Source of the DNA: Persicobacter sp. CCB-QB2
GTDB taxonomy: Bacteria > Bacteroidota > Bacteroidia > Cytophagales > Cyclobacteriaceae
Length of the DNA stretch: 64,000 nucleotides
Direction of reading: 5' to 3'
Assembly (NCBI RefSeq): GCF_001274635.1
Contig: NZ_LBGV01000001.1
Span: 620,001 to 684,000 of the forward strand
Shown: positions 10,553 to 18,584 of the stretch, one piece after another
Position numbering within the stretch: the first letter of the stretch is position 1
How the letters are laid out: each line of letters opens with the position of its first letter
The notes under the pieces: generated by a model
What the model saw: only the letters and a program-made list of their open reading frames with translations
Database searches by the model: none
Told to the model about the DNA's origin: nothing
Translations under genes and position numbers: made by a program

Positions 10553-11620
10553 ATGAAATTTCAACCAGGAGTATTATTCGGTGAAGAGTTGATGAAACTT
10601 TACCGTTATGCAAATGACAATAAGTTTGCGCTTCCAGCAGTAAACACTATCGGTACTGATTCTATCAATGCAGTTTTGGAGACTGCTGCAAAAGTAAACT
10701 CTCCTGTAATCGTTCAATTCTCTAACGGTGGTGCGCAATTCATCGCTGGTAAAGGAGCAGGTAACGCTGATCAAAAAGGTGCTATCGCAGGTTCTATCGC
10801 TGGTGCTAAGCACGTTCACTTGATGGCTGAGCTTTACGGTGTTCCAGTTGTATTGCACACTGACCACTGTGCTAAGAAATTGTTGCCTTGGATCGACGGT
10901 TTGTTGGATGCTGGTGAGCAATTCTTCAAAGAGACTGGTAAGCCATTGTTCTCTTCTCATATGATCGACCTTTCTGAGGAGCCATTGGAAGAAAACATTT
11001 CTATTTCTGCTGAGTACTTGAAGCGCATGGCGCCAATGGGTATGACTTTGGAAATCGAATTGGGTATCACTGGTGGTGAGGAAGACGGTGTTGATAACTC
11101 TGATGTTGATGAGTCACGTCTTTACACTCAGCCTGAAGAAGTAGATTACGCGTACACTGAGTTGTTGAAAATTTCTCCTAACTTCACTATCGCTGCTTCT
11201 TTCGGTAACGTACACGGTGTATACAAGCCAGGTAACGTGAAGTTGACTCCAACTATTTTGCGTGACTCTCAGGCTTATATCCACGAGAAGCACAACACTC
11301 CTGAAACTAACCCTGTACACTTCGTATTCCACGGTGGTTCTGGTTCTGAGAAAGCTAAGATCGAGGAAGCTTTGGGTTACGGTTCTATCAAAATGAATAT
11401 CGATACCGATATGCAGTGGGCTACTTGGGAAGGTGTGATGAACTACTACAAAGCAAACGAAGCTTATTTGCAAGGACAAATCGGTAACCCTAAAGGTGCT
11501 GATGAGCCTAACAAGTCTCACTACGATCCTCGTAAGTGGTTGCGTACTGCTCAGGAGTCTTTCGTAACTCGTTTGGAAGAAGCATTCGCTGATTTGAACT
11601 GCATGAACCGTAACGCATAA
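10553..11620 (+). CDS. fbaA: Fructose-bisphosphate aldolase, class II
   Basis: 355 residues, close to the usual length of FbaA-type (class IIA) aldolases. It catalyses the reversible cleavage of fructose-1,6-bisphosphate to dihydroxyacetone phosphate and glyceraldehyde-3-phosphate in the cytoplasm. Motifs: VVLHTDHCAKKLLPW near residues 99-113 (catalytic Asp and zinc His), EIELGITGGEEDGVDN (about 163-178), FGNVHGVYKPGNV (about 220), HGGSGS (about 262) and MNIDTDMQWATWEG (about 280). Third positions are strongly biased to C in Phe, Asn, His and Asp codons compared with the neighbours, which suggests high expression. It stands alone between two amylase genes and links the starch locus to glycolysis. 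Confidence 0.97.
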   Translation: MKFQPGVLFGEELMKLYRYANDNKFALPAVNTIGTDSINAVLETAAKVNSPVIVQFSNGGAQFIAGKGAGNADQKGAIAGSIAGAKHVHLMAELYGVPVVLHTDHCAKKLLPWIDGLLDAGEQFFKETGKPLFSSHMIDLSEEPLEENISISAEYLKRMAPMGMTLEIELGITGGEEDGVDNSDVDESRLYTQPEEVDYAYTELLKISPNFTIAASFGNVHGVYKPGNVKLTPTILRDSQAYIHEKHNTPETNPVHFVFHGGSGSEKAKIEEALGYGSIKMNIDTDMQWATWEGVMNYYKANEAYLQGQIGNPKGADEPNKSHYDPRKWLRTAQESFVTRLEEAFADLNCMNRNA

Positions 11621-11648
11621 TTCGGTTTATTCCAAAAAAATAAATTTT

Positions 11649-11679
11649 AAGCCCGGGTATTTTGCCCGGGCTTTTTTTG
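11649..11679 (+). terminator. Rho-independent terminator of the aldolase gene
   Basis: Stem AAGCCCGGG / CCCGGGCTT with loop TATTTTG, followed by T7. It starts 28 bases after the stop codon. Confidence 0.93.
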
Positions 11680-11727
11680 TGGCCATTTTTTCTGTAATTG
11701 CTTGATGTAAGTCGAACTATGCGTGCC

Positions 11728-11947
11728 TAACTCGAATTATTCATACTTAAATCCTCATTTCGCTGCTAGGTGGGAAACATGAAGGGATATTTTTTATTTC
11801 AAGTATTTCCCAACTAAGGTGTGTGGTAAGGAGGGAGCAAGCTCCCCCCAATTTGGGTATTAAATAATCAGTAAAACTACTCAAATTAATCTGACAACTT
11901 AGATCTGAACGCGACCCTCTACATCAAGCGGTGAATAATGCGGATAA
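11728..11947 (+). mobile_element. MITE-like repeat, copy 1
   Basis: About 220-bp intergenic repeat. The left end TAACTCGAATTATTCA and right end TGAATAATGCGGATAA are imperfect inverted repeats of each other. The interior has the shared landmarks TTAAATCCTC, GGTGGGAAA ... TTTCCCAAC (hairpin arms), GGAGCAAGC and CCAATTTGGG. A second left-end-like sequence, TAAGTCGAACTATGC, lies just outside at about 11708, hinting at an older nested copy. No open reading frame of note. Confidence 0.75.
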
Positions 11948-11997
11948 AGTCTGAAAGAAACCGGTTATTAAATGCAATTGATTGTGCGAATATTCAT

Positions 11998-12011
11998 AAC
12001 AATCGTTTACA
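11998..12011 (+). promoter_or_regulatory. LacI-type operator upstream of the first lipoprotein amylase
   Basis: AACAATCGTTTACA shares the core CAAnCGTTT with the operators at 6690 and 14308. On the other strand it reads TGTAAACGATTGTT, close to the general LacI-family (cre-like) pattern. Its centre is about 62 bases upstream of the -7-like element TATCTTTA at 12067. Confidence 0.5.
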
Positions 12012-12041
12012 TTAACATTATTCTGGGATGTCGGATTACGA

Positions 12042-12074
12042 TTTGTATGGATCGTTTAATTTTTTGTATCTTTA
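12042..12074 (+). promoter_or_regulatory. Candidate promoter of the first lipoprotein amylase
   Basis: TTTG at 12042-12045, 21 bases, then TATCTTTA at 12067-12074 (one mismatch to TAnnTTTG). The leader to ATG 12272 would be about 190 bases and contains the palindrome at 12190. Confidence 0.4.
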
Positions 12075-12189
12075 TTAAGTATTGGCTATGAAAATCAACA
12101 TTTCCCCAACCTGTTTGTTTTTCAGTAAATTAGCTTAATCCCGGCATCTGTGCTTTCCTGATAATTTCCTGCTTACAATAGTAGGAAAA

Positions 12190-12228
12190 TGACCGCTCGG
12201 TCAAAAATTTCGCCTTCGTGTGAAATTT
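12190..12228 (+). promoter_or_regulatory. Perfect dyad TGACCG-CT-CGGTCA plus adjacent inverted repeat
   Basis: TGACCGCTCGGTCA (12190-12203) is a perfect 6-base dyad with a two-base centre, of the kind bound by TetR-family dimers. Next to it AAATTTC (12205-12211) and GAAATTT (12222-12228) form a second inverted repeat with a 10-base loop that could fold in RNA. Both lie in the untranslated leader of the amylase gene, 45-80 bases before its ATG. The function is unknown. Confidence 0.4.
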
Positions 12229-12271
12229 CAGTTTTGAATTTTATTTAGAAGAATCCATTATATTCTATCCT

Positions 12272-14161
12272 ATGAAAAGAGCGATGATTTGGACTTGCGC
12301 GTTGGCATTAGGCTTTAGCGCTTGTGGTGGAGGTGCTGATAAAGAGCAAACCACGACATCCAATACAGAGAAAACCACCACTATGCAAACCAGTGAAGGA
12401 AAAGCAGTGGTTTATCAGGTATTTACCCGTTTATTCGGAAATACCAATACCACCAACAAACCATGGGGAACCATTGAAGAAAATGGGGTCGGTAAATTCA
12501 ATGATTTTACAGACAAAGCCCTGGAAGAAATTAAGGATCTTGGCGTAACACACGTTTGGTACACCGGAGTTCCACATCATGCCGTAATTACTGATTATAC
12601 AAAATATGGTATTTCTAATGATGATCCGGATGTGGTAAAAGGCCGTGCAGGTTCTCCTTATGCCGTGAAGGATTACTATAATGTAAACCCGGATTTGGCT
12701 GAAGATCCGGCGAAGCGTTTGGAGGAATTTAAGGCTTTAGTGGACCGTACGCACAAACATGGAATGAAAGTGATTATTGATATCGTTCCGAACCATGTTG
12801 CCCGTAAATATGAATCTTTGAATAAAGAGGCAGAAGGTTTCGGCGTTAGTGATGATACTTCTGTGGATTATAAGAAGGATAATAACTTTTATTATATTCC
12901 GGGAAAATCATTCAAAGTACCAGCGCCTTTGGATAACTATAAGCCGCTTGGAGGAGATGAACATGCGCTCTCGGATGGCAAATTTGATGAAAATCCGGCT
13001 AAATGGACCGGTAATGGTTCTCGTGAAGCGCAGCCTCATTTCCACGATTGGTATGAGACTGTGAAAATCAACTATGGTGTTCGCCCGGACGGTACCTATG
13101 ACTTCTCAGCGCTTCCTGAAGGATTCGACAAAAAGCCGGCAGCAGATCATTATGCTTTCTGGCAGGATAAGGAAGTGCCATCTTCCTGGACTAAATTTCG
13201 TGATGTGGCCTTGTACTGGACAAAAATGGGCGTGGATGGTTTCCGTTTTGATATGGCAGAGATGGTGCCGGTAGAGTTCTGGTCTTATATGAACTCTTCC
13301 ATTAAAAATGCGAATCCGGATGCCTTTTTGGTGGCAGAGGTTTATAATCCAGCGCAATACCGTAATTATATCCACTTAGGTAAAATGGATTATCTGTATG
13401 ACAAAGTAGAGCTTTATGATACGTTGAAGCATATCATGCAGGGGCACGGTAGTACGGATAATTTGGCGCCAATTCAGGGCGGTTTGGCAGATATCGAACA
13501 CCACATGTTGCACTTTTTGGAAAATCATGATGAGCAACGTATTGCCGCGCCGGAATTTGCAGGTGATATGATGAAAGGTAAGCCCGCTATGGTGGTTTCC
13601 GCTTTAATTTCCACTTCTCCAACCATGATTTATTTCGGACAGGAAGTAGGGGAGCCAGCGGCAGAAGATGCTGGTTTCGGTACCAATTCAAGAACGACGA
13701 TCTTCGATTACTTTGGTGTTCCTCATCACCAGCGTTGGGTCAATGACGGTAAATTTGATGGTGGGCAGTTGACCGAGGAGGAAAAAGGTCTTCGTGATTT
13801 CTATGTTCGCCTTTTGAATTTCACCAAGAACAGCAGCGCGCTAATGGGTGAGTATGCCGATATCCATGCCTTCAACCGCCAGAATGCCGCTGATTATGGT
13901 GATAAACTGCACAGCTTTGTGCGTTGGGATGATCAGGAAAAACTGATAGTGGTGAATAATTTTGATGCTGCGCAGGGAGCGGAAGTGGAAATTCAGTTGC
14001 CTGCCGAAATTGTTAAAGCCTGGGGCTTAAAAGATGGGGATAAAGTGACCATGATGGATCAGTTGTATCAGCAGATTTCAGCTGATCTGAAAGTGGAGAA
14101 TGGGGTAGGTAAATTCAATGTGAAATTAGCGCCTTTGGGTTCCTTTATTTTCAAATTGTAA
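12272..14161 (+). CDS. GH13 alpha-amylase-family lipoprotein
   Basis: 629 residues. Lipoprotein signal MKRAMIWTCALALGFSAC puts it on a membrane, probably periplasmic or at the surface. The GH13 barrel is complete: KVIIDIVPNH (about 166-175, region I), GFRFDMAEM with nucleophile Asp327, LVAEVYNP with acid/base Glu356, and ENHDEQR with Asp420. A C-terminal beta domain ends PLGSFIFKL. It should hydrolyse alpha-1,4 links of malto-oligosaccharides delivered by SusCD, in the manner of neopullulanase or periplasmic amylase. The long insert between regions I and II (about 180-280) is larger than in typical amylases. Monocistronic, with its own operator, promoter and terminator. Confidence 0.92.
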   Translation: MKRAMIWTCALALGFSACGGGADKEQTTTSNTEKTTTMQTSEGKAVVYQVFTRLFGNTNTTNKPWGTIEENGVGKFNDFTDKALEEIKDLGVTHVWYTGVPHHAVITDYTKYGISNDDPDVVKGRAGSPYAVKDYYNVNPDLAEDPAKRLEEFKALVDRTHKHGMKVIIDIVPNHVARKYESLNKEAEGFGVSDDTSVDYKKDNNFYYIPGKSFKVPAPLDNYKPLGGDEHALSDGKFDENPAKWTGNGSREAQPHFHDWYETVKINYGVRPDGTYDFSALPEGFDKKPAADHYAFWQDKEVPSSWTKFRDVALYWTKMGVDGFRFDMAEMVPVEFWSYMNSSIKNANPDAFLVAEVYNPAQYRNYIHLGKMDYLYDKVELYDTLKHIMQGHGSTDNLAPIQGGLADIEHHMLHFLENHDEQRIAAPEFAGDMMKGKPAMVVSALISTSPTMIYFGQEVGEPAAEDAGFGTNSRTTIFDYFGVPHHQRWVNDGKFDGGQLTEEEKGLRDFYVRLLNFTKNSSALMGEYADIHAFNRQNAADYGDKLHSFVRWDDQEKLIVVNNFDAAQGAEVEIQLPAEIVKAWGLKDGDKVTMMDQLYQQISADLKVENGVGKFNVKLAPLGSFIFKL

Positions 14162-14188
14162 AATTGATTATTAGGAATAAATGAAAAG

Positions 14189-14237
14189 AAAAGCCGTATG
14201 CTTGAGTTTACTCAGGGGTACGGCTTTTTATTTTTAA
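14189..14237 (+). terminator. Rho-independent terminator after the first lipoprotein amylase
   Basis: AAAAGCCGTA pairs with TACGGCTTTT, and the inner part CTTGAG / CTCAGG also pairs around TTTA. The stem ends in a T-rich tract. Confidence 0.85.
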
Positions 14238-14307
14238 TAATGAACCGCAGTTTTCCAGGGATTAAATAATGATGAAAGTCACCTTTTTTAGCAGTCCAAG
14301 AGCAATA

Positions 14308-14319
14308 GCAACCGTTTGC
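14308..14319 (+). promoter_or_regulatory. LacI-type operator upstream of the second lipoprotein amylase
   Basis: GCAACCGTTTGC, a near-palindrome with core CAACCGTTTG. It shares the CAAnCGTTT core with the sites at 6690 and 11998, in the same orientation relative to the gene. The centre is about 60 bases upstream of the -7 element of a good promoter at 14352, i.e. about -73 to the expected start of transcription. An operator upstream of the -33 box would fit activation better than simple repression. Confidence 0.6.
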
Positions 14320-14351
14320 GTAAAGTTATATCGCTGGATTTTGACGGCTTT

Positions 14352-14381
14352 TTTGGCTTCCTTAAAATTGAGGTATATTTG
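14352..14381 (+). promoter_or_regulatory. Bacteroidota-type promoter, TTTG-N18-TATATTTG
   Basis: TTTG (14352-14355), 18 bases, then TATATTTG (14374-14381), an exact match to the TAnnTTTG consensus. It is the best promoter in the window and lies 67 bases before the ATG at 14449. Confidence 0.72.
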
Positions 14382-14448
14382 TATTAATAATTCAAGAGAT
14401 TGATAATTTTTGGAGCTTATTCTGTAAATTACTTAAAACAGCCCCCCT

Positions 14449-16065
14449 ATGTTGAAAAGAATCCGCAATATTTTTTCTGTCGCTTTGATGTCGTTATTGA
14501 CAGTAGCCTGTGGTGGAAATCAAGTATCGGAACAGGCGGCGGCCACGCCTGAAAATTTACCCTCACATTGGCCAAAAGGTATAACCTACGAAATCTTTGT
14601 TCAGTCCTTCGCAGATTCTAATGGCGATGGCATCGGGGATTTTAATGGAATGACTTCTAAGTTGGACTATTTAGCTGACCTCGGTGTTGAGGCCATCTGG
14701 TTAATGCCGATTATGAAGTCACCCTCTTATCATAAGTATGATGTGGTGGATTATAAATCTGTTCACCCGGATTATGGTACAGAAGAGGAGTTTAAAAAAT
14801 TCGTAGAGGAAGCGCACAAGCGAAATATTCGCGTGGTGATTGACTTCATCATTAACCATACCTCTCATGAGCATTGGTGGTTTAAGGAGTCTGCGAAGGG
14901 GGATTTTATCACCGATGAGAATGGCAAAAAGGTGAAAAACCCTTACCGTGACTATTTTGACTGGATGACAGAAAAAGAGGCAAAGGCTTCCATTCACTGG
15001 GCAAAAGAGGCACAGGGGGATTCGGATAATATTATTCAGTGGTATCAAAACCCTTATAATAAAGAAGATAAAGAGCTGTTCTACGGCTACTTTGGCGATC
15101 ATATGCCAGATATCAATTATGATAATGCGGAAGTAAAAGAGGCCGTATTTGAAATTGGTAAATGGTGGTTGGCTGAAATGGGAATTGACGGCTTCCGTTT
15201 GGATGCAGCCAAGCACATTTTTGACCATGAGGAAGAGAAAAACCACGCTTTCTGGGTGGAATTCTACAATGAAATGAAGACGGTGAAGCCAGATGTTTAT
15301 TTGGTCGGTGAGGTATGGGCGGATTCTGATATCGTAGCGCCATACTTGCAGGGGCTTCAGTCGTTGTTTAACTTTGATTCTAGTTATGCCATTACGGACG
15401 CTTGTAAAGATGCGGACGGAACAGGTCTGATTGATAATTACAATGCGATTAGCGCCAAATATCAGGCAGTACAGCCAAATTATGTAGATGCTACTTTCAT
15501 TACCAATCACGATCAGAATCGTGCGATGTCGGTATTAGAAAACGATATGGATAAAGCCAAAATGGCCGCTTCCATTCTGATGACCTTCCCGGGATCTCCT
15601 TACCTGTACTATGGGGAAGAGATCGGAATGCGTGGATTGAAGCCAGATGAGTTGATTCGTGAGCCTTTCCTTTGGGCAAAAGATGCTAAAGAAAATACTA
15701 CTTGGGGAAAAGCAGAATACACTACTTTTGAGACCGTGGCTACCGCAGCGGCTCAGCAGAAAGATCCGAATTCCATTTTGAATCACTATAAGAACCTGAT
15801 GCATGTTCGCCGTGCGGAAGATGCTTTGAATATGGGTGAAATGACCACAATTCAGGTGGAAGGAGCTTCAAAAGCAATTTTGGCTTTCGAACGTGATTAT
15901 CAAGGAGAAAAGGTACTGGTATTCCACAACCTGGGAGACCAGACAGAAAGCCTGAACTTCAAAGCCGGGGATTTCAGCAAAGTGGTATTGGATACGAAGA
16001 ACAATAAGGTTAAAGACGATAGCATTGAATTGGCAGCTTATTCGACTTTGATTTTAAAGAAATAA
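14449..16065 (+). CDS. GH13 alpha-amylase-family lipoprotein (SusG / oligo-glucosidase type)
   Basis: 538 residues with lipobox TVAC (Cys near 21). The barrel begins YEIFVQSFADSNGDGIGDFNGMTSKLDYL (about 45-73), with the GDGIGD calcium/loop motif. Catalytic residues: VVIDFIINH near 126-134, nucleophile Asp252 in GFRLDAAKH, Glu288 in LVGEVW and Asp355 in TNHDQN. The C-terminal domain ends YSTLILKK. It resembles SusG and oligo-1,6-glucosidase relatives and would cut starch or malto-oligosaccharides at the membrane. It is probably transcribed from the promoter at 14352 under a LacI-type operator. It is distinct from the 12272 gene: the two differ in length and in motif detail, so they are not a recent duplication. 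Confidence 0.93.
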   Translation: MLKRIRNIFSVALMSLLTVACGGNQVSEQAAATPENLPSHWPKGITYEIFVQSFADSNGDGIGDFNGMTSKLDYLADLGVEAIWLMPIMKSPSYHKYDVVDYKSVHPDYGTEEEFKKFVEEAHKRNIRVVIDFIINHTSHEHWWFKESAKGDFITDENGKKVKNPYRDYFDWMTEKEAKASIHWAKEAQGDSDNIIQWYQNPYNKEDKELFYGYFGDHMPDINYDNAEVKEAVFEIGKWWLAEMGIDGFRLDAAKHIFDHEEEKNHAFWVEFYNEMKTVKPDVYLVGEVWADSDIVAPYLQGLQSLFNFDSSYAITDACKDADGTGLIDNYNAISAKYQAVQPNYVDATFITNHDQNRAMSVLENDMDKAKMAASILMTFPGSPYLYYGEEIGMRGLKPDELIREPFLWAKDAKENTTWGKAEYTTFETVATAAAQQKDPNSILNHYKNLMHVRRAEDALNMGEMTTIQVEGASKAILAFERDYQGEKVLVFHNLGDQTESLNFKAGDFSKVVLDTKNNKVKDDSIELAAYSTLILKK

Positions 16066-16070
16066 GGAAT

Positions 16071-16095
16071 CGGGGGGAGGCCCCCGGTTTTTTTG
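16071..16095 (+). terminator. Rho-independent terminator after the second lipoprotein amylase
   Basis: CGGGGG / CCCCCG stem with loop GAGG, followed by T7. It lies six bases after the stop codon. Confidence 0.88.
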
Positions 16096-16120
16096 TATGC
16101 CAGGGAATTGTCCTGGCATA
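16096..16120 (+). repeat. Nine-base inverted repeat TATGCCAGG / CCTGGCATA
   Basis: Perfect 9-base arms with a seven-base loop, directly behind the terminator and 40 bases before the transporter ATG. No T-tract follows, so it is not a standard terminator. It could be an operator or an RNA hairpin near the start of the transporter gene. Confidence 0.5.
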
Positions 16121-16159
16121 ATTTAAAGAGAATCGATTTATATTTTTCAATTAAAACAC

Positions 16160-17482
16160 ATGAGACAACAACCAAAATTATCGTTTTGGCAAATGTGGAA
16201 CGTCAGCTTCGGCTTCCTGGGCGTTCAGTTTGGTTTTGCGTTGCAGAATGGTAACGTGAGCCGTATTCTTCAGGCATTGGGTGCTGATGTGCATCATCTT
16301 GGTTTTTTCTGGCTGGCCGCTCCGATCGCAGGTATTATCATTCAACCGATTATTGGGGGTGCTTCTGATCGTAGCTGGATTCAGTATTTACCCGGACGCA
16401 GGGGTCGTCGTATTCCATTTATTTTGGCGGGAGCCATTGCTGCTACCGTAGCGATGTTCCTGATGCCGAATTCGGAGTTCTTTACTACTTTGATGCCGGC
16501 GATGTTTTTTGGTGCGACCATGTTGTTGATCATGGATGCTTCCTTTAATATTACCATGCAGCCCTTCCGTGCTTTGGTGGGGGATATGGTGCCTAAAAAC
16601 CAACGAGACAAGGGCTATGCTATCCAGTCATTCCTGATTAATACGGGTGCGGTGGTGGGTTCCTTGTTGCCCTTTATTTTGACGGCCGTTGGTGTGGCGA
16701 ATGAACCTCTTCCAGGTGAAAAAGTGGCTCCCTCTGTGACCTGGTCTTTCTATATCGGAGGATCTGCCCTGATCTTGTCGGTATTGTGGACTTCTCTGAG
16801 AACAAAGGAGTATACGCCGGAGGAATATTTCGAATATCACCCGATTGAGGAGAAACCAAAAGAAGCGAAAAAGGATTCTTTCATTGATCTACTGAAAAAT
16901 ATGCCAAAACCAATGATTCAGCTGGCTTTGGTACAGTTCTTTTCCTGGGTGGCCTTCTATATGATGTGGGTTTATTCTACGCCTGCAGTAGCAGAACATG
17001 TTTGGGGAGCTACGGATCCGCAATCTTTGGAATATAATGAAGCCGGTAACTGGGTTGGCGTATTGTTTGGTGCCTATTCCTTATTCGCTGCTTTATTCTC
17101 TATCGTGATGGCGCAGTTGGTGGAGAAATTTGGAAGAAAAACAGTATATGCATTTGCCTTGGTTTTGGGGGGTATAGGATTGGCTTCCTTTCCATATGTG
17201 ACAGATAAGTATATGTTGATCGTTTCAATGGCTGGGGTAGGGATTGCCTGGGCGGCGATTTTGTCGATGCCATTCGCTATCCTGTCTGAGGTATTACCAG
17301 CCGATAAGATGGGGGTTTATATGGGTATTTTCAATTTCACCATTGCCGGCCCACAAATATTGGCAGGTTTAATGGGGGCAACCATCGCAAATGCCTTGGG
17401 TGCACCGATCTGGATTATCTTTGTAGCAGGTATTTGCTTATTATTAGGAGCGCTTTCAGTGGGATTAGTAAAACAAAAATAG
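16160..17482 (+). CDS. MFS sugar transporter, maltose/sucrose (SLC45/GPH-like) type
   Basis: 440 residues with about twelve hydrophobic segments, so an inner-membrane transporter. GGASDRSWIQYLPGRRGRRIPFILAGA (about 73-99) is the loop typical of SLC45-like disaccharide:proton symporters, and NVSRILQALGA (about 29) and PFRALVGDMVP (about 135) are also conserved there. Between the second amylase and the maltose phosphorylase it would bring maltose from the periplasm into the cytoplasm. It ends at a terminator and is separate from the pgmB gene by about 330 bases. Substrate is inferred from context. Confidence 0.87.
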   Translation: MRQQPKLSFWQMWNVSFGFLGVQFGFALQNGNVSRILQALGADVHHLGFFWLAAPIAGIIIQPIIGGASDRSWIQYLPGRRGRRIPFILAGAIAATVAMFLMPNSEFFTTLMPAMFFGATMLLIMDASFNITMQPFRALVGDMVPKNQRDKGYAIQSFLINTGAVVGSLLPFILTAVGVANEPLPGEKVAPSVTWSFYIGGSALILSVLWTSLRTKEYTPEEYFEYHPIEEKPKEAKKDSFIDLLKNMPKPMIQLALVQFFSWVAFYMMWVYSTPAVAEHVWGATDPQSLEYNEAGNWVGVLFGAYSLFAALFSIVMAQLVEKFGRKTVYAFALVLGGIGLASFPYVTDKYMLIVSMAGVGIAWAAILSMPFAILSEVLPADKMGVYMGIFNFTIAGPQILAGLMGATIANALGAPIWIIFVAGICLLLGALSVGLVKQK

Positions 17483-17537
17483 CGATTCAATAAAAATTTA
17501 ATAACATAACTATCTTATCTTTAGTTAAATAGTAATT

Positions 17538-17572
17538 AAGGGGTTAGCTTGTAGCTAATCCCTTATTTTTTT
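17538..17572 (+). terminator. Rho-independent terminator after the MFS transporter
   Basis: AAGGGGTTAGC / GCTAATCCCTT with loop TTGTA, then A and T7. Confidence 0.9.
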
Positions 17573-17817
17573 GTACTATTCTCATTGTGTCCAGTGCAAA
17601 CGAGTGCAGGAGAATTTTAGGTGAAATTATCATATTACTATTGTTGTCCCTTATAATGGGATTAAATTTGATTTATAATCAAGGAAGGGATAGTCATTTT
17701 GTGGGATTAATAAAAGCCCTGAAATTATTAGAACTATTTTTACCGAGATCGATTTGTAATATAAGGTTACCATTAAAGCCTTATTGGAAATGAATTTACT
17801 TGTCAACTAATAATATT
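17573..17817 (+). other. Spacer upstream of pgmB
   Basis: About 245 bases of AT-rich sequence between the terminator of the transporter and the start of pgmB. A GTG/TTG-started frame of 68 codons (17587-17793) runs through it, but it has no recognisable features and probably is not a gene. The promoter of pgmB should be here; I could not place it. Confidence 0.5.
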
Positions 17818-18465
17818 ATGGATATCAAAGGATGTATTTTTGATTTGGACGGAGTAGTAGTCGATACCGCCAAATATCATTATCTGGCTTGGAAAAAATT
17901 GGGTGCTGAACTGGGCTTTGATTTTACTGAGCAGGACAACGAACGCCTGAAAGGTGTAAGCCGCATGCGCTCTTTGGACATCCTGTTGGAAATCGGTGGT
18001 TTGACGATTTCTCAAGAAGAGAAGGAAGCAGCTGCTACTAAGAAAAATGAGTGGTATTTGGAGTTTATTCACCAAATGCAACCGGATGAAATCCTGCCTG
18101 GAGTTTTGGATTTCTTCAATCAACTAAAGGAAAATAATATCAAAATTGCCTTGGGTTCTGCATCCAAAAACGCAGTTTTGATCTTAGATATTTTAAAAAT
18201 CAAAGATTACTTCGATGTAATCGTGGATGGTAACTCGGTATCCAAAGCTAAGCCGGATCCTGAAGTGTTTACTCAGGGAGCGGAAAAAATGGGCTTGACT
18301 GCAGCAGAATGTGTGGTATTTGAAGATGCGGAAGCAGGGGTGGAAGCAGCGAAAAATGGTGGCATGCGTTGTGTTGGCATTGGGGAGCAGGATGTGCTTT
18401 CTCTAGCAGACGTAGTCGTGTCCGGTTTTACCGAATTTAATATTGAAAATCTAAAAGCTTTATAA
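17818..18465 (+). CDS. pgmB: Beta-phosphoglucomutase
   Basis: 215-residue HAD-superfamily phosphotransferase that converts beta-glucose-1-phosphate to glucose-6-phosphate. The HAD motif I CIFDLDGVVVDTAKYHYLAW is at about residues 6-25 (nucleophile Asp10, acid/base Asp12). GSASKN (about 114) is motif II, Lys near 145 in SKAKPDPEVF is motif III, and EDAEAGVEAA (about 169) is motif IV. The cap domain with KGVSRMRSL matches PgmB. I chose ATG 17818; a TTG at 17800 is in frame but would add six residues not seen in the family. It stands directly before the maltose phosphorylase, whose product it uses. Confidence 0.93.
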   Translation: MDIKGCIFDLDGVVVDTAKYHYLAWKKLGAELGFDFTEQDNERLKGVSRMRSLDILLEIGGLTISQEEKEAAATKKNEWYLEFIHQMQPDEILPGVLDFFNQLKENNIKIALGSASKNAVLILDILKIKDYFDVIVDGNSVSKAKPDPEVFTQGAEKMGLTAAECVVFEDAEAGVEAAKNGGMRCVGIGEQDVLSLADVVVSGFTEFNIENLKAL

Positions 18466-18471
18466 AAAACA

Positions 18472-18488
18472 ACCACTGCCTTTGGTAG
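18472..18488 (+). repeat. Small hairpin CACTGCC / GGTAGTG behind pgmB
   Basis: Seven-base stem with a TTT loop and one G-U pair, starting six bases after the pgmB stop. No T-tract. It could stabilise the 3' end of the pgmB transcript. Confidence 0.4.
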
Positions 18489-18514
18489 TGTAGGAAAGTA
18501 TAATGTGTGGGATT

Positions 18515-18563
18515 GTTGTCCTCACCCGGTTGGGGGATTGGGTGCAGGACAACCCTTTTTCTT
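18515..18563 (+). terminator. Long hairpin between pgmB and maltose phosphorylase
   Basis: GTTGTCCTCACCC pairs with GGGTG(C)AGGACAAC, a 13-base stem with one bulged C and a 12-base G-rich loop, followed by CCCTTTTTCTTT. It could be a terminator or an attenuator that sets expression of the phosphorylase, whose ATG is 22 bases further on. Confidence 0.6.
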
Positions 18564-18584
18564 TCTTGGAATTACAATAGCGTT

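Noticed and set aside
14719-15510. Long antisense frame of 263 codons inside the second lipoprotein amylase gene
   Set aside because: Fully overlaps a clear GH13 gene on the other strand; the composition is that of a shadow frame.
17587-17793. 68-codon frame between the transporter and pgmB
   Set aside because: Non-ATG start, no recognisable domain and unusual composition; it overlaps the region where the pgmB promoter should be.
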